Assembly (NCBI GenBank): GCA_017548075.1
Contig: JAFYNL010000032.1
Span: 1-64,000, forward strand
Length of the DNA: 64,000 nucleotides
From: Bacteroidaceae bacterium
GTDB taxonomy: Bacteria; Bacteroidota; Bacteroidia; Bacteroidales; Bacteroidaceae
Direction of reading: 5' to 3'
Shown here: positions 1 through 9,733 of the stretch, in pieces
Layout: the number at the start of each line of letters is the position of its first letter
Position numbering within the stretch: the stretch's first letter is position 1
Program-made: the position numbers and the translations under genes
Notes under the pieces: generated by a model
The model's database searches: none
What the model was told of the DNA's origin: nothing
Seen by the model: the letters and a program-made list of their open reading frames with translations, nothing else

Positions 1-3000
1 GATGAATATGCCGACCTTCCTGCTTGTGCAGAAGTTTATCTGCGACTGGCCAGCCTGTCAGGAAAAGAAACTCAGGAAAGATATGACTTGCTGGAAGCGG
101 CTTTGAAGCGTTATCCCAAGTGTAGGCAGGCAAACCAGATAAGGAACCGCCTCTTATCATTGCGTTATCCTCAATTGTCCTGCAGGTTCCACGAGGTAAT
201 CTATCCCAATAAGGACTACAACATCCCACTCAAAATCAAGAATATGCAGACGGGAAACATCATGGTTTATCGTTTGCCTCTTGATTTCGAATTTAGTGAT
301 GAAGAAAAGGCTGGTACGGAGTTGGAACAAATTCGTCGTAGTGGCACACTCCTCGAAACTATGCCCATCAACATGACTGGCGTGGAGGCTCTTAAGGTAA
401 AGAATGATACGCTGAAGTGGCATTCTCCGAGTTTTGGCCGTTATGCCTTTGTTGTTGACGGCACGACAAAGGAGAAACTGGAGGACTACGAACCTCGAAT
501 CACCCTGTTTACCGTGTCGGCACTCACTTTTATGTCAGTCGCTTTGCCAGACAACAGGCAGCGTATCATGGTAACCGATGCTATAAGTGGCGAACCGCAG
601 CAGGGCGTCAAAGTCGCCTTCTATAAACGAGAGAGGCAAGAATACACGCTGCTCGAGGAAAAGACGACAGACAGCCGAGGCATCGCAGAGATAGTCTTTG
701 ATGGGAACAGGAGTTATCTTTATGTGGAGTTATCTAGAGGCGAGGACAATGCTTTCGAGAAGGAAGGCATTGGATGGCGTTCTTATTATGATAAAAACGA
801 CAAGCTCGCACACCATCTCAAAATCTATACCGACCGAAGCATCTATCGTCCAGGACAAATGGTCTATGTTGGTGGTATCGCTTACACCCAAAGTCATGAC
901 CAGGCTCCGCAGGTTGAGGCAGGTGCGGAGTTTGAGCTTGTGCTTTATGATGCCAATAGTCAGGAGGTCGTGAAACACAAGTTGAAGACCGACGAGTTTG
1001 GCACTTTGCAGGACAGCCTGCAGCTTCCGAAGTCGGGTTTGCCTGGTCAATATCAGATTCATGTTGGGAATGAGTACCACGATATCCGTGTTGAGGAGTA
1101 TCGCAGACCCACCTTCCAAGTGGAATTTGACGAGGCTCCTGCCATCTCTTTGCCTGTCGATAGCATCACTCTCACAGGTCGTGCTTTGACTTACAGCCAG
1201 TGGCCTGTCGCGAATGCCCGCGTTACGGGCACTTACCGTTGGCAGCAAAGTTGGTGGTATAAGCGTAATAGTTTAAGCGAGACGCACAGCATCGATACTC
1301 TCTATACTGACGAAGAAGGCAAGTTCAGTATTCGTATTCCTGTCTCGAAAGAGCTTTCGAAGGAAGACTTGCGATGGGGACAGACGCTTCGGCTCTCGGT
1401 TGATGTACTCAGTCCTGAAGGTGAGACGCAGCAGGGCAGCAGTCGTGTAACGCTTTGTAGCACGCCGCTTCGCATGAGAGGCGATGTGCCGGAGCAAGAG
1501 AACCGCGAGTCTCTCAAGCCTTGGCGCTTTGACCTCTATTCAAGTAACGACAAGCCTGTTCAGGGCGATGTGCTTTGTATGCTCACACAAAACGGCAAAG
1601 AAGTCAAGAACTTCCTCGTTCCAGCAAATCGAGACACGATTCCCGAAGTGCTTCGTACCCTGCCGTCTGGTAAGTATGACCTTTATGCAAAGGCCAACGT
1701 CAAAGGCGATACGGCATCTTTCAAAGCGTCGTTTACCATCTTCTCTATTACCGACAAGCGTCTCATAGGCAAGCACGAGTTGTGGCTCTACACGCCTTGC
1801 GATACCATTTCGGTTGATCGTCCTGCCCGTTTCCAAGTGGGAACGACGTTGCCAGAGGCTTGGATATATTGCATCATGGCAGGCGAAGAGGGTATGGTTC
1901 GCGATACGATTCTGCATCTTTCGGACGAGGCAATGCTCTTTGAGGTGCCTTACGAAGAGCGATTCCGTCATCATCTTCAAGTCACGCTGATGCTTATAAA
2001 CGAAGGCAGATGCTGGGATAGTTCATTGGACTTCAAGTTGGAGCAACCCGACACACGACTCAGGATGCGTTGGGACACGTTCCGCGACCAGTTGCAACCC
2101 GGGCAGAAAGAGACTTGGAAACTCACTTTGACGCGACCTGACGGCAAACCCGCTTCGGCTAATGTCATGCTTGGAATGTTCGATGCTTCGCTCGATGCAC
2201 TCGCCTATTATGGCATGGGTTTATATGTTGACCGCACATGCTACCGCACTTGGTCGCTTCTTGTTCACAGCTACGAGTGGTTTAATGCGTCTAGTTATGC
2301 AGGACTTAGCCTGAAGCCTCACTTCCTTCCTGTCGAAGACTATGATTTTGGATGTTGGAACGAAGAGTTCTTCTCGGGTGCGCCTGTAACAAGAGGAGTC
2401 AAGAGCACACGTTTGGGAGCCAACAGACTTGAGGAAAGAGTCTATAATATGGTGGCTCCTCCGGCTCGCGAATATGCAGGGGCAGTCCAAAAATTCAACA
2501 TGAAAGATGTGGAGGGACTTGGGTTCGAGTCCGTTGACCAAGCCCTCCAGGGTCGGATAGCAGGGCTTGATATTGCGCAGAACTCAGCTGCTTTGGGCAA
2601 GACAACAATGCGTTTGCGTGGAGTTAGCACTCCGGAAGAAGAGGAAGAAGTGGTTGATGCAGATGAGGCAGCATACGTCCGCTCCAATCTTTCCGAACTT
2701 GCCTTCTTCTATCCGCAGCTTCGAACTGATAACAAGGGACAGACTTCCATTGACTTCACCCTGCCTGAAGGACTTACTTCATGGCATCTCGAGGGTTTGG
2801 CTCACACGAAAGATATGATGACGGCACGTTGGAAAGAGACCATCGTGGCTAAGAAAGAACTGATGGCAGAGCTGACGTTGCCTCGCTTCTTGCGTAATGG
2901 GGACGAAGCCATGCTGATTGCTTCTATCCGAAATGCCTCGGATAAGCGTCAGAAAGGCGAAGCCATCTTGGATGTTTATTGTGCTGAAGATAAGTGGGGA

Positions 3001-4899
3001 GTCAAGCGAATGAAGGTGAATTTCGACATCGAACCGGGCAAAGAGGCTGTCTATGAGATGCCTTTAACTGCGACGCTCGACCATCCTGTCCTTGCCGTTC
3101 AATGGATTGCGAAAGCCAAAGACAGTAGTGACGGCGAAGTGCGTTACTTGCCTGTCCTCTCTGACATGCAGAATGTAACTGAGACAAAGACTTATATGCT
3201 CAAGGGAGATACAACACTTACTCTCAATCTTTCTAATCTCTTTGCTAATGGTAATCCGAAGGCTGTCAATAGAACTCTGACGATTGAGCATGTTTCGGAA
3301 CCCATCACGCTTGCTTTGCAGGCTTTGCCTTCCTTGACGGCTCCAACTCGAAATGACGTTCTTTCGGTTGCTTCGGCCTATTATGGAGGAAGTGTTGCCT
3401 ACCATCTTGCCCACAAATATACAGGTTTGCGAACCGTTATTGAATGTTGGGCAAATGAAGAGAACTCGCAGGCTTTGGAGAGTCCGCTTGTCAAAAACCA
3501 GCAGTTGGCAGACATCTTGCTCAACGAAACGCCGTGGATGGTGGAAGCGAAGCAGCAGAAAGCCAGTCGCCAACGACTTTTGACGCTCTTCGACGAAATG
3601 GAGCAAGAGCAAAGACGAATGACTATGCTTTTGGCTCTCTCTGCCCGTCAGCAGTCTGATGGCTCGTTTGGTTGGTTCCCAGGCATGAGAGGAAATGTTT
3701 GGATGACGAGTGAAGTTGCCACACTTCTTGTCCGCCTCAATGCTATTAAGGATGGCGTCCTCTCAACTCCAGAACGCCAGATTCTCGATAAAGCCATGGG
3801 TTATCTTGAGAAGGAGATGCACGAATCGGTTGAAAACCTTCGCAAAGAGAAGAAGCCAACCTTGTCTCTCTACCAACTTCGATACCTATATATATATATA
3901 ATGTATGGAGGAAAGGGTAACGACGACACGAAATATCTGCTCTCGCTCCTGAAGAAACAGGCCGAAGACCTTGATAGAGAGCCTCGAGCACTTGCGGCTA
4001 TCGTCCTGCAAAAGGCTGACGAACCACAGAAGGCACAGGCTTTGATGCCTCGAATTCATGAGTTGCTCCGCCATTCAGACGGAATGTATCTGGCTTATCC
4101 GAGTGGTAGTTTTACCAGTATAGACAGGAAGGTTCAGACGCATGTCAACTTGATGGAGGCCGTAAGAACTGTCGAGCCGAAGGAAACAGACTTGCTTGCC
4201 AAGATGGCAGAATGGCTTATCCAGCAAAAGAGAACTCAGGAATGGGAGCAACCCATCCAGTCGGCTGATGCCATTTATGCTTTGCTTCAGAGCGATTTCC
4301 ATAGTGAAGGCGGCAATTGGAGCGGGAAAGTCATCTATGATAACCAGACTCGCAAGTTGCAGAAACCTGAAGTTGACTACGGATACATTTGCGAACAGTT
4401 CGAAAACATCGGTAAGGCAAAGGAATTTACTCTCGATCAAAAGGCCGATGGAACTTGTCTTTCTTGGGGAGCCGTCTATGCTCAATACCAATTGCCTGCT
4501 TCTGAGGCTGAGGCCAATCGAGAAGGAATGACCATCCGACGCGAGACAAATCAGCAAGGCCGACTGCGAGAGGGAGACAGAGTTCATGTTCGCTATACCA
4601 TTACTGCCGATAAGGATTACGAATATGTCTGTCTTCGTGCTCCTCGTCCAGCTGCAGCCGAACCCGCTCAACAATTGTCGGGCTATCATTGGCAAAGCGG
4701 TCTTGGATATTATCAGGCCATGCATGATGCCAGCACAGAGTACTTTATGGACCGCTTGCCTCGAGGAACTTATGTCATCGAGGAAGATTGGATCTTGGCT
4801 CGTGACGGCTCGTTCCTGCTGCCTCCAGCTCGTCTGACTTGCCTTTATGCACCCGAATTCCAGTCGCAAACTGCGGGTGAAAAGTTCAAGGTAAAGTAG
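1..4899 (+). CDS. Alpha-2-macroglobulin family protein (5'-truncated by window)
   Basis: The frame is open from base 1, so the start lies upstream; about 1632 residues are visible. An MG2-like segment (YTDRSIYRPGQMVYVGG, near base 826) and the A2M-domain signature (TLPEGLTSWHLEGLAHT, near base 2757) identify the family: large periplasmic or surface proteins that trap proteases or protect the envelope. The thioester motif CGEQ is not seen in the C-terminal helical part, so this would be a thioester-less member. Between the macroglobulin parts, bases 2520-2630 encode a stretch resembling a TonB-receptor plug (SVDQALQGRIAGLDI, then LRG), seen in some Bacteroidetes A2M proteins. A (TA)n run at 3888-3901 lies inside the coding sequence. 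The gene is followed within 14 bp by a 22-bp-pitch repeat array. Family assignment is firm; exact role is inferred. Confidence 0.9.
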   Translation, partial: DEYADLPACAEVYLRLASLSGKETQERYDLLEAALKRYPKCRQANQIRNRLLSLRYPQLSCRFHEVIYPNKDYNIPLKIKNMQTGNIMVYRLPLDFEFSDEEKAGTELEQIRRSGTLLETMPINMTGVEALKVKNDTLKWHSPSFGRYAFVVDGTTKEKLEDYEPRITLFTVSALTFMSVALPDNRQRIMVTDAISGEPQQGVKVAFYKRERQEYTLLEEKTTDSRGIAEIVFDGNRSYLYVELSRGEDNAFEKEGIGWRSYYDKNDKLAHHLKIYTDRSIYRPGQMVYVGGIAYTQSHDQAPQVEAGAEFELVLYDANSQEVVKHKLKTDEFGTLQDSLQLPKSGLPGQYQIHVGNEYHDIRVEEYRRPTFQVEFDEAPAISLPVDSITLTGRALTYSQWPVANARVTGTYRWQQSWWYKRNSLSETHSIDTLYTDEEGKFSIRIPVSKELSKEDLRWGQTLRLSVDVLSPEGETQQGSSRVTLCSTPLRMRGDVPEQENRESLKPWRFDLYSSNDKPVQGDVLCMLTQNGKEVKNFLVPANRDTIPEVLRTLPSGKYDLYAKANVKGDTASFKASFTIFSITDKRLIGKHELWLYTPCDTISVDRPARFQVGTTLPEAWIYCIMAGEEGMVRDTILHLSDEAMLFEVPYEERFRHHLQVTLMLINEGRCWDSSLDFKLEQPDTRLRMRWDTFRDQLQPGQKETWKLTLTRPDGKPASANVMLGMFDASLDALAYYGMGLYVDRTCYRTWSLLVHSYEWFNASSYAGLSLKPHFLPVEDYDFGCWNEEFFSGAPVTRGVKSTRLGANRLEERVYNMVAPPAREYAGAVQKFNMKDVEGLGFESVDQALQGRIAGLDIAQNSAALGKTTMRLRGVSTPEEEEEVVDADEAAYVRSNLSELAFFYPQLRTDNKGQTSIDFTLPEGLTSWHLEGLAHTKDMMTARWKETIVAKKELMAELTLPRFLRNGDEAMLIASIRNASDKRQKGEAILDVYCAEDKWGVKRMKVNFDIEPGKEAVYEMPLTATLDHPVLAVQWIAKAKDSSDGEVRYLPVLSDMQNVTETKTYMLKGDTTLTLNLSNLFANGNPKAVNRTLTIEHVSEPITLALQALPSLTAPTRNDVLSVASAYYGGSVAYHLAHKYTGLRTVIECWANEENSQALESPLVKNQQLADILLNETPWMVEAKQQKASRQRLLTLFDEMEQEQRRMTMLLALSARQQSDGSFGWFPGMRGNVWMTSEVATLLVRLNAIKDGVLSTPERQILDKAMGYLEKEMHESVENLRKEKKPTLSLYQLRYLYIYIMYGGKGNDDTKYLLSLLKKQAEDLDREPRALAAIVLQKADEPQKAQALMPRIHELLRHSDGMYLAYPSGSFTSIDRKVQTHVNLMEAVRTVEPKETDLLAKMAEWLIQQKRTQEWEQPIQSADAIYALLQSDFHSEGGNWSGKVIYDNQTRKLQKPEVDYGYICEQFENIGKAKEFTLDQKADGTCLSWGAVYAQYQLPASEAEANREGMTIRRETNQQGRLREGDRVHVRYTITADKDYEYVCLRAPRPAAAEPAQQLSGYHWQSGLGYYQAMHDASTEYFMDRLPRGTYVIEEDWILARDGSFLLPPARLTCLYAPEFQSQTAGEKFKVK

Positions 4900-4912
4900 T
4901 CGTCTCAAAACA

Positions 4913-4988
4913 ACTGCAGTTACGTTGGCAAACATAACACGTTAAAATGTCAAACGTAACACGTTAACTTTGCGAAGTTAACTGCAGT
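4913..4988. repeat. 22-bp-pitch core array A (4 cores)
   Basis: Ten-base cores begin at 4913 (ACTGCAGTTA), 4935 and 4957 (TAACACGTTA) and 4979 (TAACTGCAGT), exactly 22 bp apart. The two outer cores are inverted copies of one another, so the array is bounded by inverted CTGCAG ends. The array starts 13 bp after the stop at 4899 and is followed by CGTTTG. Same family as the arrays at 11825, 22691, 33130, 37753, 54847 and 58370. Confidence 0.9.
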
Positions 4989-5050
4989 CGTTTGAAAACG
5001 TCTCCAGCCATTATTCTGAAGAAATGCTTGCATATTACGGAAAATTGTAT

Positions 5051-5058
5051 TATCTTTG
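5051..5058 (+). promoter_or_regulatory. Bacteroidetes -7 box for the SGNH hydrolase gene
   Basis: TATCTTTG followed by GCAGCAG, with a TTG at 5028-5030 about 20 bp upstream, matches the sigma-ABfr consensus (-33 TTTG, -7 TAnnTTTG). The expected transcript start is near 5064, leaving a leader of about 30 nt before the ATG at 5095. Confidence 0.75.
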
Positions 5059-5094
5059 CAGCAGATTCAAACAGGATAAACACTATTCAAATTG

Positions 5095-8000
5095 ATGAAA
5101 GCGAGACAGACATTACTGATGCTTGCCCTGCTTGCAAGCGTGCTAAGTGCTGGAGCACAAGTTGTGGAGCGCACTTTCTATGTCGACTTCGGTCAGAACA
5201 ATGTGGCCAATCAGGGCTACAAGACTGTCGGAGCCGACAAGAACGGACACTATTGGAACAATATCTTCGGCAAAGGAACGGCTGCTCCAGATAAAGCTTA
5301 CCCGCAGACGATTAGTCTTGTGACTTCCAGCAATACGACGACTGACTGCAGTTTGCAGCTTTCGTCTCGCTTCTCGACGAATGGTTACACAAATGGCGGC
5401 TTGCAGAATCCGTCGGCTTCCTTGCTTGGCGACCTCGCTATCGAGAGTGCCACTCAGGATTATATCTTCCTGGAAGGCGGTCAGGACTATGGCGTCATTC
5501 ACTTCAAAGGACTCGATCAGAGCAAAGGCTACAGGTTCTATATGTTTGGCTCGCGAACTGCGACAGATACCAGAGCAGCCGATTTCGACCTGACTGGCGA
5601 GAATTGTTGGCGCGAGGAAATGGCGATGTCGGGCTCTGGAATTGGGAATGGAGGCTATAACGGCAACAATAATAATGTCCTGACTTCAGAACTTATCTTC
5701 CCAGACAAGAGCGGAAACATCGACCTCACCATCATCAAGAAGACCTCAGGCATAATGGTCTATCTCAATTGCATGAAGATTGAGGAGGTTTCTGGTGTGG
5801 AGCGGCCAAATCAGGAACTCGCTTTTGTCCAAAAGATGTACTTCGATTTTGGCGAGACAACCAACGGAACTCGAGGTCATCAGACTACTGGAACAGACGC
5901 TAACGGCAACAAATGGAACAATGTCAGCTCGGGTTCGAGCAGTAGTAATGCAGTCGCGGCAAACAAGACTATTTCAGTCAAGAATAGCGAAGGCACTTCT
6001 ACTGGAGCCAGATTCATAGTCGTGGAAAAGACTTATACCAATGGCATTGATGCTGGAGGCAATAATAATCCTACTGCTGAAGACTTGGGAGACCTCGCCA
6101 TCAAGACTGCAACTGAGGATTATGTCTTCATAGATAACGGAGATGTGCGTTCCTTCAAACTCACCAAACTGAATGTCGATCATTGTTATCGCTTCTTCAT
6201 CTATGGCTCGCGAAATATCGACAGTAATCGCGCAACACTTTATACCATAAAGGGACAAAGGACTTGGACTGGCGGACAAACAACTTCTGGCTCCAATATA
6301 GGTGGCGAAGACTATAACGGCAACCTGCGAAACATCTTGCAGACCGATTATATCTATCCCGACAAGAGCGGCAATATCGTCATTACTTACCAGCGAGTCT
6401 TCGGAATGGCACACATTAGTGCGATGAGGATAGAAGAGTTCGAAGGTGGAACTCGCCCAGAAGAACCGCTCGAATTCAGTAGTCTGTCGCTTAGTGGAAA
6501 TGCAGAAGATGTGACGTTCAAATCGCTTGGAAGCAATCTTTACGAAGCCTTTGCCCGTCTCGAAGCAGGCTCTTTCAATCTTTCTGGCATAGTTGATGGC
6601 GAAACAATCAACCTTTCCGATAATGGTGACGGCAGTTTTGGTGTCGAAGGCGAAACGCCATTCTCAGTCGCACAAAACTGTGTGGCTCGCATCACAGTCA
6701 ATACTGGCAACAAAACTGTTACGGTCCTTCCTGTTACAATGAATGTTCGAGGCAATATGGGAGCAGGCAATCCCACTATTCCTTACAAGGCTGATGGAGT
6801 CTTCGAAGGTGAGGTGACGCTTCAAGAGACTGCCTCTCAGCAATGGGTTGACAAGACGATGTACTTCGCCCTCAACAACGACGATGCCCTCGCAATCAAG
6901 CGTCTTCAAGGAGCAGCCACAAGATATGTGCTCGGAGAAGTAGAGAAGGGACAAAGTGTGGAGAACATCTACCAGAACTCAGGCACTTATACCATAACCG
7001 TCAACATGAAGGATATGGTTTACGACATAGCCGCTCCTATCGACGAGAACCGCATATCTGTCTTTGGTTCTTCAGTGGCGAATGGTCAAGGCGCTACCGA
7101 TTACAAGGGCTATCGCTACCTTTATGGTCAGCAACTTATTGCTCGCCATAATGAAGGAAGGAGCGAAAATGCCTTCTACACCTCGAATGTTTCGATTGGA
7201 GGCAATACCACAGTCAATCTCTTGAATCGTTATGATGACCTGATTCGCGACTTTGGCCGTTATGTCATCTTCGGTCTTTCGCTTGGAAACGAAGGCATTC
7301 ATGGAGCAAGCAACCAGCAAAGTGTCTTCAATCAATGGCGCGACAATATGCTCACACTTATTAATAAGGTAAGAGCTGACGGCAAGATTCCGATGGTGAT
7401 GAACAACTATACTCGAGGCGACTACAATGACGATGACTATTATTATGTGAAGCAACTCAACTTGCTCATTCACGAATGGAATGTTCCATCTACCAATGTG
7501 CTCGGAGCTATCGACAAAGGTAATGGGCAATGGGCTGATGGCTATGTTTCCGACACCTATCATCAGAACACAGCCGGCCATGCAGAATTCATGTATGCAA
7601 TGGTTCCTTCGCTCTTCGACGCTATTAAAGCGGGCAAGGCTCAGCCGGTTCGCAATCGGACAAGGAGTATGACAATTGAGGCAGGAAAGAGCCTTTCCTT
7701 CGAACCTGAAGAGACGGTTCACCCCTTTACAATAACTGTTCGCATCAAAGGAACTGAAGGCCAGGTCGTTTCTCTCGCTCAAGCCGTCAACTTGCAGGAA
7801 GCCATAGTTCGAGTCAACGAAGACGGCACAGTCACTTATACTGCTCCTTCAGGCTCTTCGATTACATCCACGAAGACCATCAACGACGGCAATTGGCACT
7901 ATGTCACCCTAACAAGTTACTTTGCTCAGCGCAGAACAATCCTCTATATAGATAAGGTAAAGGTTGGCGAAGTAGGGGAGCGTTTGTCGAAGATTGAAGT

Positions 8001-8865
8001 CGTGAATGTGGGCGACGAAAGCAATAGTCGCGAAGTTAGCGAGTTGTTCTTCTGGCGTTCAGGAATGACGCCTGAAGAGATAAGTGCCGTTTGCGATGGA
8101 CGAATGCTGAAGTCGAGCCTCGAGATTTATGCTCCTCTTGGCGGAGAAACTGATATCGAGAACCTCGCACAAAGCACGAATCGCCTCCATTACGGCAATG
8201 TCAGGACAAAGGAATACGAGCGAGCAAGTGCTGATGTCTTCTTTATTCCTGATGAAGGCTCTGCAGGTTTCAGTTCGAGCGAAAACTATGATAAGATAGT
8301 CGACGACAATACATCCACCAAATGGTGCCTTAATGGGGGCGAAGGCAACGAGGTGTATAACATCTTTCATGCTTCTTTGCCTATCTTTGTGACTGGTTAC
8401 AAGATTACTACAGCCAACGATAATGCCTCCTATACTGGTCGCAATCCGAAGGCTTGGAAGTTCTATGGCTCTACTGCCGACAGCAATCCTGGAGTGGATG
8501 ACAGTTCTTGGGAACTCATCGCTTCTGTCAGTAATGACACGAAACTAAGGGATGTGAACTTCACAACCTATACTTACACCCTTCCTGCAGAGACTCAAAA
8601 GGCCTATCAAAGCTTCAAATGGGTGATTTCGGCTCGCAAAGGTGGAGGCAACGGAGTGATTCAAGTTTCCGAGTTTCGCCCAACATTTAATGATGCTTTG
8701 GTTGAAGTCCCTTTTCTCGACGATGATGATACAGGCATAAACAACCTTTTTGACCTAAATGACCTTAATGACACAATCTACAATCTCGCAGGTCAGCGTC
8801 TTGCAAAGATGCAGAAGGGCTTGAACATCATCGGAGGGAAGAAAATAGTTAATAACAGATGGTAA
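5095..8865 (+). CDS. Secreted multidomain SGNH/GDSL-like hydrolase with T9SS-type tail
   Basis: 1256 residues from the ATG at 5095 (a TTG lies just before it). The N-terminus is a signal peptide ending in SAGAQ. Two tandem repeats of about 200 residues follow, each starting (F)Y(V/F)DFG and containing a WNN motif; these look like galactose-binding or carbohydrate-binding modules. After a beta-rich segment comes an SGNH hydrolase domain (about residues 650-850) with block I FGSSVANG, block II IGGNTTVNL, block III SLGNEG and block V DTYHQNTAGH (Asp/His). Then come a LamG-like domain (about 875-1000, containing GNWHYVTL), an F5/8 type C-like domain (about 1057-1200, DDNTSTKWC) and a C-terminal tail IYNLAGQRLAKMQKGLNIIG typical of T9SS cargo. 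Likely a cell-surface esterase acting on acylated glycans; substrate unknown. Confidence 0.85.
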   Translation: MKARQTLLMLALLASVLSAGAQVVERTFYVDFGQNNVANQGYKTVGADKNGHYWNNIFGKGTAAPDKAYPQTISLVTSSNTTTDCSLQLSSRFSTNGYTNGGLQNPSASLLGDLAIESATQDYIFLEGGQDYGVIHFKGLDQSKGYRFYMFGSRTATDTRAADFDLTGENCWREEMAMSGSGIGNGGYNGNNNNVLTSELIFPDKSGNIDLTIIKKTSGIMVYLNCMKIEEVSGVERPNQELAFVQKMYFDFGETTNGTRGHQTTGTDANGNKWNNVSSGSSSSNAVAANKTISVKNSEGTSTGARFIVVEKTYTNGIDAGGNNNPTAEDLGDLAIKTATEDYVFIDNGDVRSFKLTKLNVDHCYRFFIYGSRNIDSNRATLYTIKGQRTWTGGQTTSGSNIGGEDYNGNLRNILQTDYIYPDKSGNIVITYQRVFGMAHISAMRIEEFEGGTRPEEPLEFSSLSLSGNAEDVTFKSLGSNLYEAFARLEAGSFNLSGIVDGETINLSDNGDGSFGVEGETPFSVAQNCVARITVNTGNKTVTVLPVTMNVRGNMGAGNPTIPYKADGVFEGEVTLQETASQQWVDKTMYFALNNDDALAIKRLQGAATRYVLGEVEKGQSVENIYQNSGTYTITVNMKDMVYDIAAPIDENRISVFGSSVANGQGATDYKGYRYLYGQQLIARHNEGRSENAFYTSNVSIGGNTTVNLLNRYDDLIRDFGRYVIFGLSLGNEGIHGASNQQSVFNQWRDNMLTLINKVRADGKIPMVMNNYTRGDYNDDDYYYVKQLNLLIHEWNVPSTNVLGAIDKGNGQWADGYVSDTYHQNTAGHAEFMYAMVPSLFDAIKAGKAQPVRNRTRSMTIEAGKSLSFEPEETVHPFTITVRIKGTEGQVVSLAQAVNLQEAIVRVNEDGTVTYTAPSGSSITSTKTINDGNWHYVTLTSYFAQRRTILYIDKVKVGEVGERLSKIEVVNVGDESNSREVSELFFWRSGMTPEEISAVCDGRMLKSSLEIYAPLGGETDIENLAQSTNRLHYGNVRTKEYERASADVFFIPDEGSAGFSSSENYDKIVDDNTSTKWCLNGGEGNEVYNIFHASLPIFVTGYKITTANDNASYTGRNPKAWKFYGSTADSNPGVDDSSWELIASVSNDTKLRDVNFTTYTYTLPAETQKAYQSFKWVISARKGGGNGVIQVSEFRPTFNDALVEVPFLDDDDTGINNLFDLNDLNDTIYNLAGQRLAKMQKGLNIIGGKKIVNNRW

Positions 8866-9710
8866 ACGACAAGATGTTCTCTGTTGCTGGCGAGCCAACT
8901 GTAGTAGCTGAAGTTCGCAAGAAAGTTCTCGAGGAGTTCGAGGACCTCGAGTTCTTTGCCGACGGACATCGTTATATCTTGAACGGAAAGTCGTTGCCTT
9001 CTGTTTCAAATGTCGCTCATCGATTCGTAAAAGAGCCTTTCAACGAACAACTGCAGGCTATTCGCTATGCAGAAAAGAAGGGCGAGACTCCTGAATATTG
9101 GATTCAACTATGGCGACAGAACTCTTTCCGAGCAACAAGGCTGGGCACAAAGACGCATGCCTATGCCGAAAGTCTTGGCTATCTTAGGGCAGGAATGCCT
9201 GAGCGCATCTGTCCTTCTATAAAGCCGCAATATATGCATGAGTACAACTTCCTTGCTCCCATCCATCCAAAGGAAGAGGCTGCCCTCAAGTTCATGAATG
9301 ATTTGCCAAGCAGCATGCACTTAGTGCTCAACGAAGCAATGGTGTATAGCGGCAAGAACGCTTGCGAGGAGAGAAATCTCAAGGAGCAGCTGGCAGGAAC
9401 TTTCGATATGCTCTACTATAATGACGGGACGAATGGCAAGCCTGCAGGCTTCATCATTCTCGACTATAAGACTAATGCCAACCTCGCCAACGAAAGCAAT
9501 CGCAGGTATGGACGCATGCTTCTCCCTCCCTTTAATGATTTGACGGAAGAAGACTATTCGCTCTATTCTATTCAGTTGAGCCTTTATGCTCTCATGCTCG
9601 AGGACATCGGCATTCCCATTATGGCTCGATGCATAGTGTGGCTGAGAGACGGTAACTATCAGTTGGTCCCTGTTACGGACCTTTCCGAGAAACTTCGACA
9701 AACGCTATGA
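8859..9710 (+). CDS. RecB-like PD-(D/E)XK nuclease family protein
   Basis: 283 residues. The core shows GTFDMLYY (about residue 180), then a strand ending ILDYKTN (about residue 200), and QLSLYALMLE (about residue 238): the D...(D/E)xK and QxxxY motifs of RecB/Cas4-like nucleases. A GxxxHAYAE motif lies near residue 90 (TRLGTKTHAYAES), as in exonuclease-type PD-(D/E)XK folds. No helicase or Zn/Fe-S cysteine cluster is present, so it is a stand-alone nuclease domain. The ATG at 8859 overlaps the end of the SGNH gene by 7 bp; ATG 8874 is an alternative start. It is followed 23 bp later by the J-domain gene, so the two are probably co-transcribed. The fold call is good; biological role (repair, phage-derived or other) is unknown. 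Confidence 0.75.
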   Translation: MVNDKMFSVAGEPTVVAEVRKKVLEEFEDLEFFADGHRYILNGKSLPSVSNVAHRFVKEPFNEQLQAIRYAEKKGETPEYWIQLWRQNSFRATRLGTKTHAYAESLGYLRAGMPERICPSIKPQYMHEYNFLAPIHPKEEAALKFMNDLPSSMHLVLNEAMVYSGKNACEERNLKEQLAGTFDMLYYNDGTNGKPAGFIILDYKTNANLANESNRRYGRMLLPPFNDLTEEDYSLYSIQLSLYALMLEDIGIPIMARCIVWLRDGNYQLVPVTDLSEKLRQTL

Positions 9711-9733
9711 ACCTACTACCTTGAACTAAAGCT

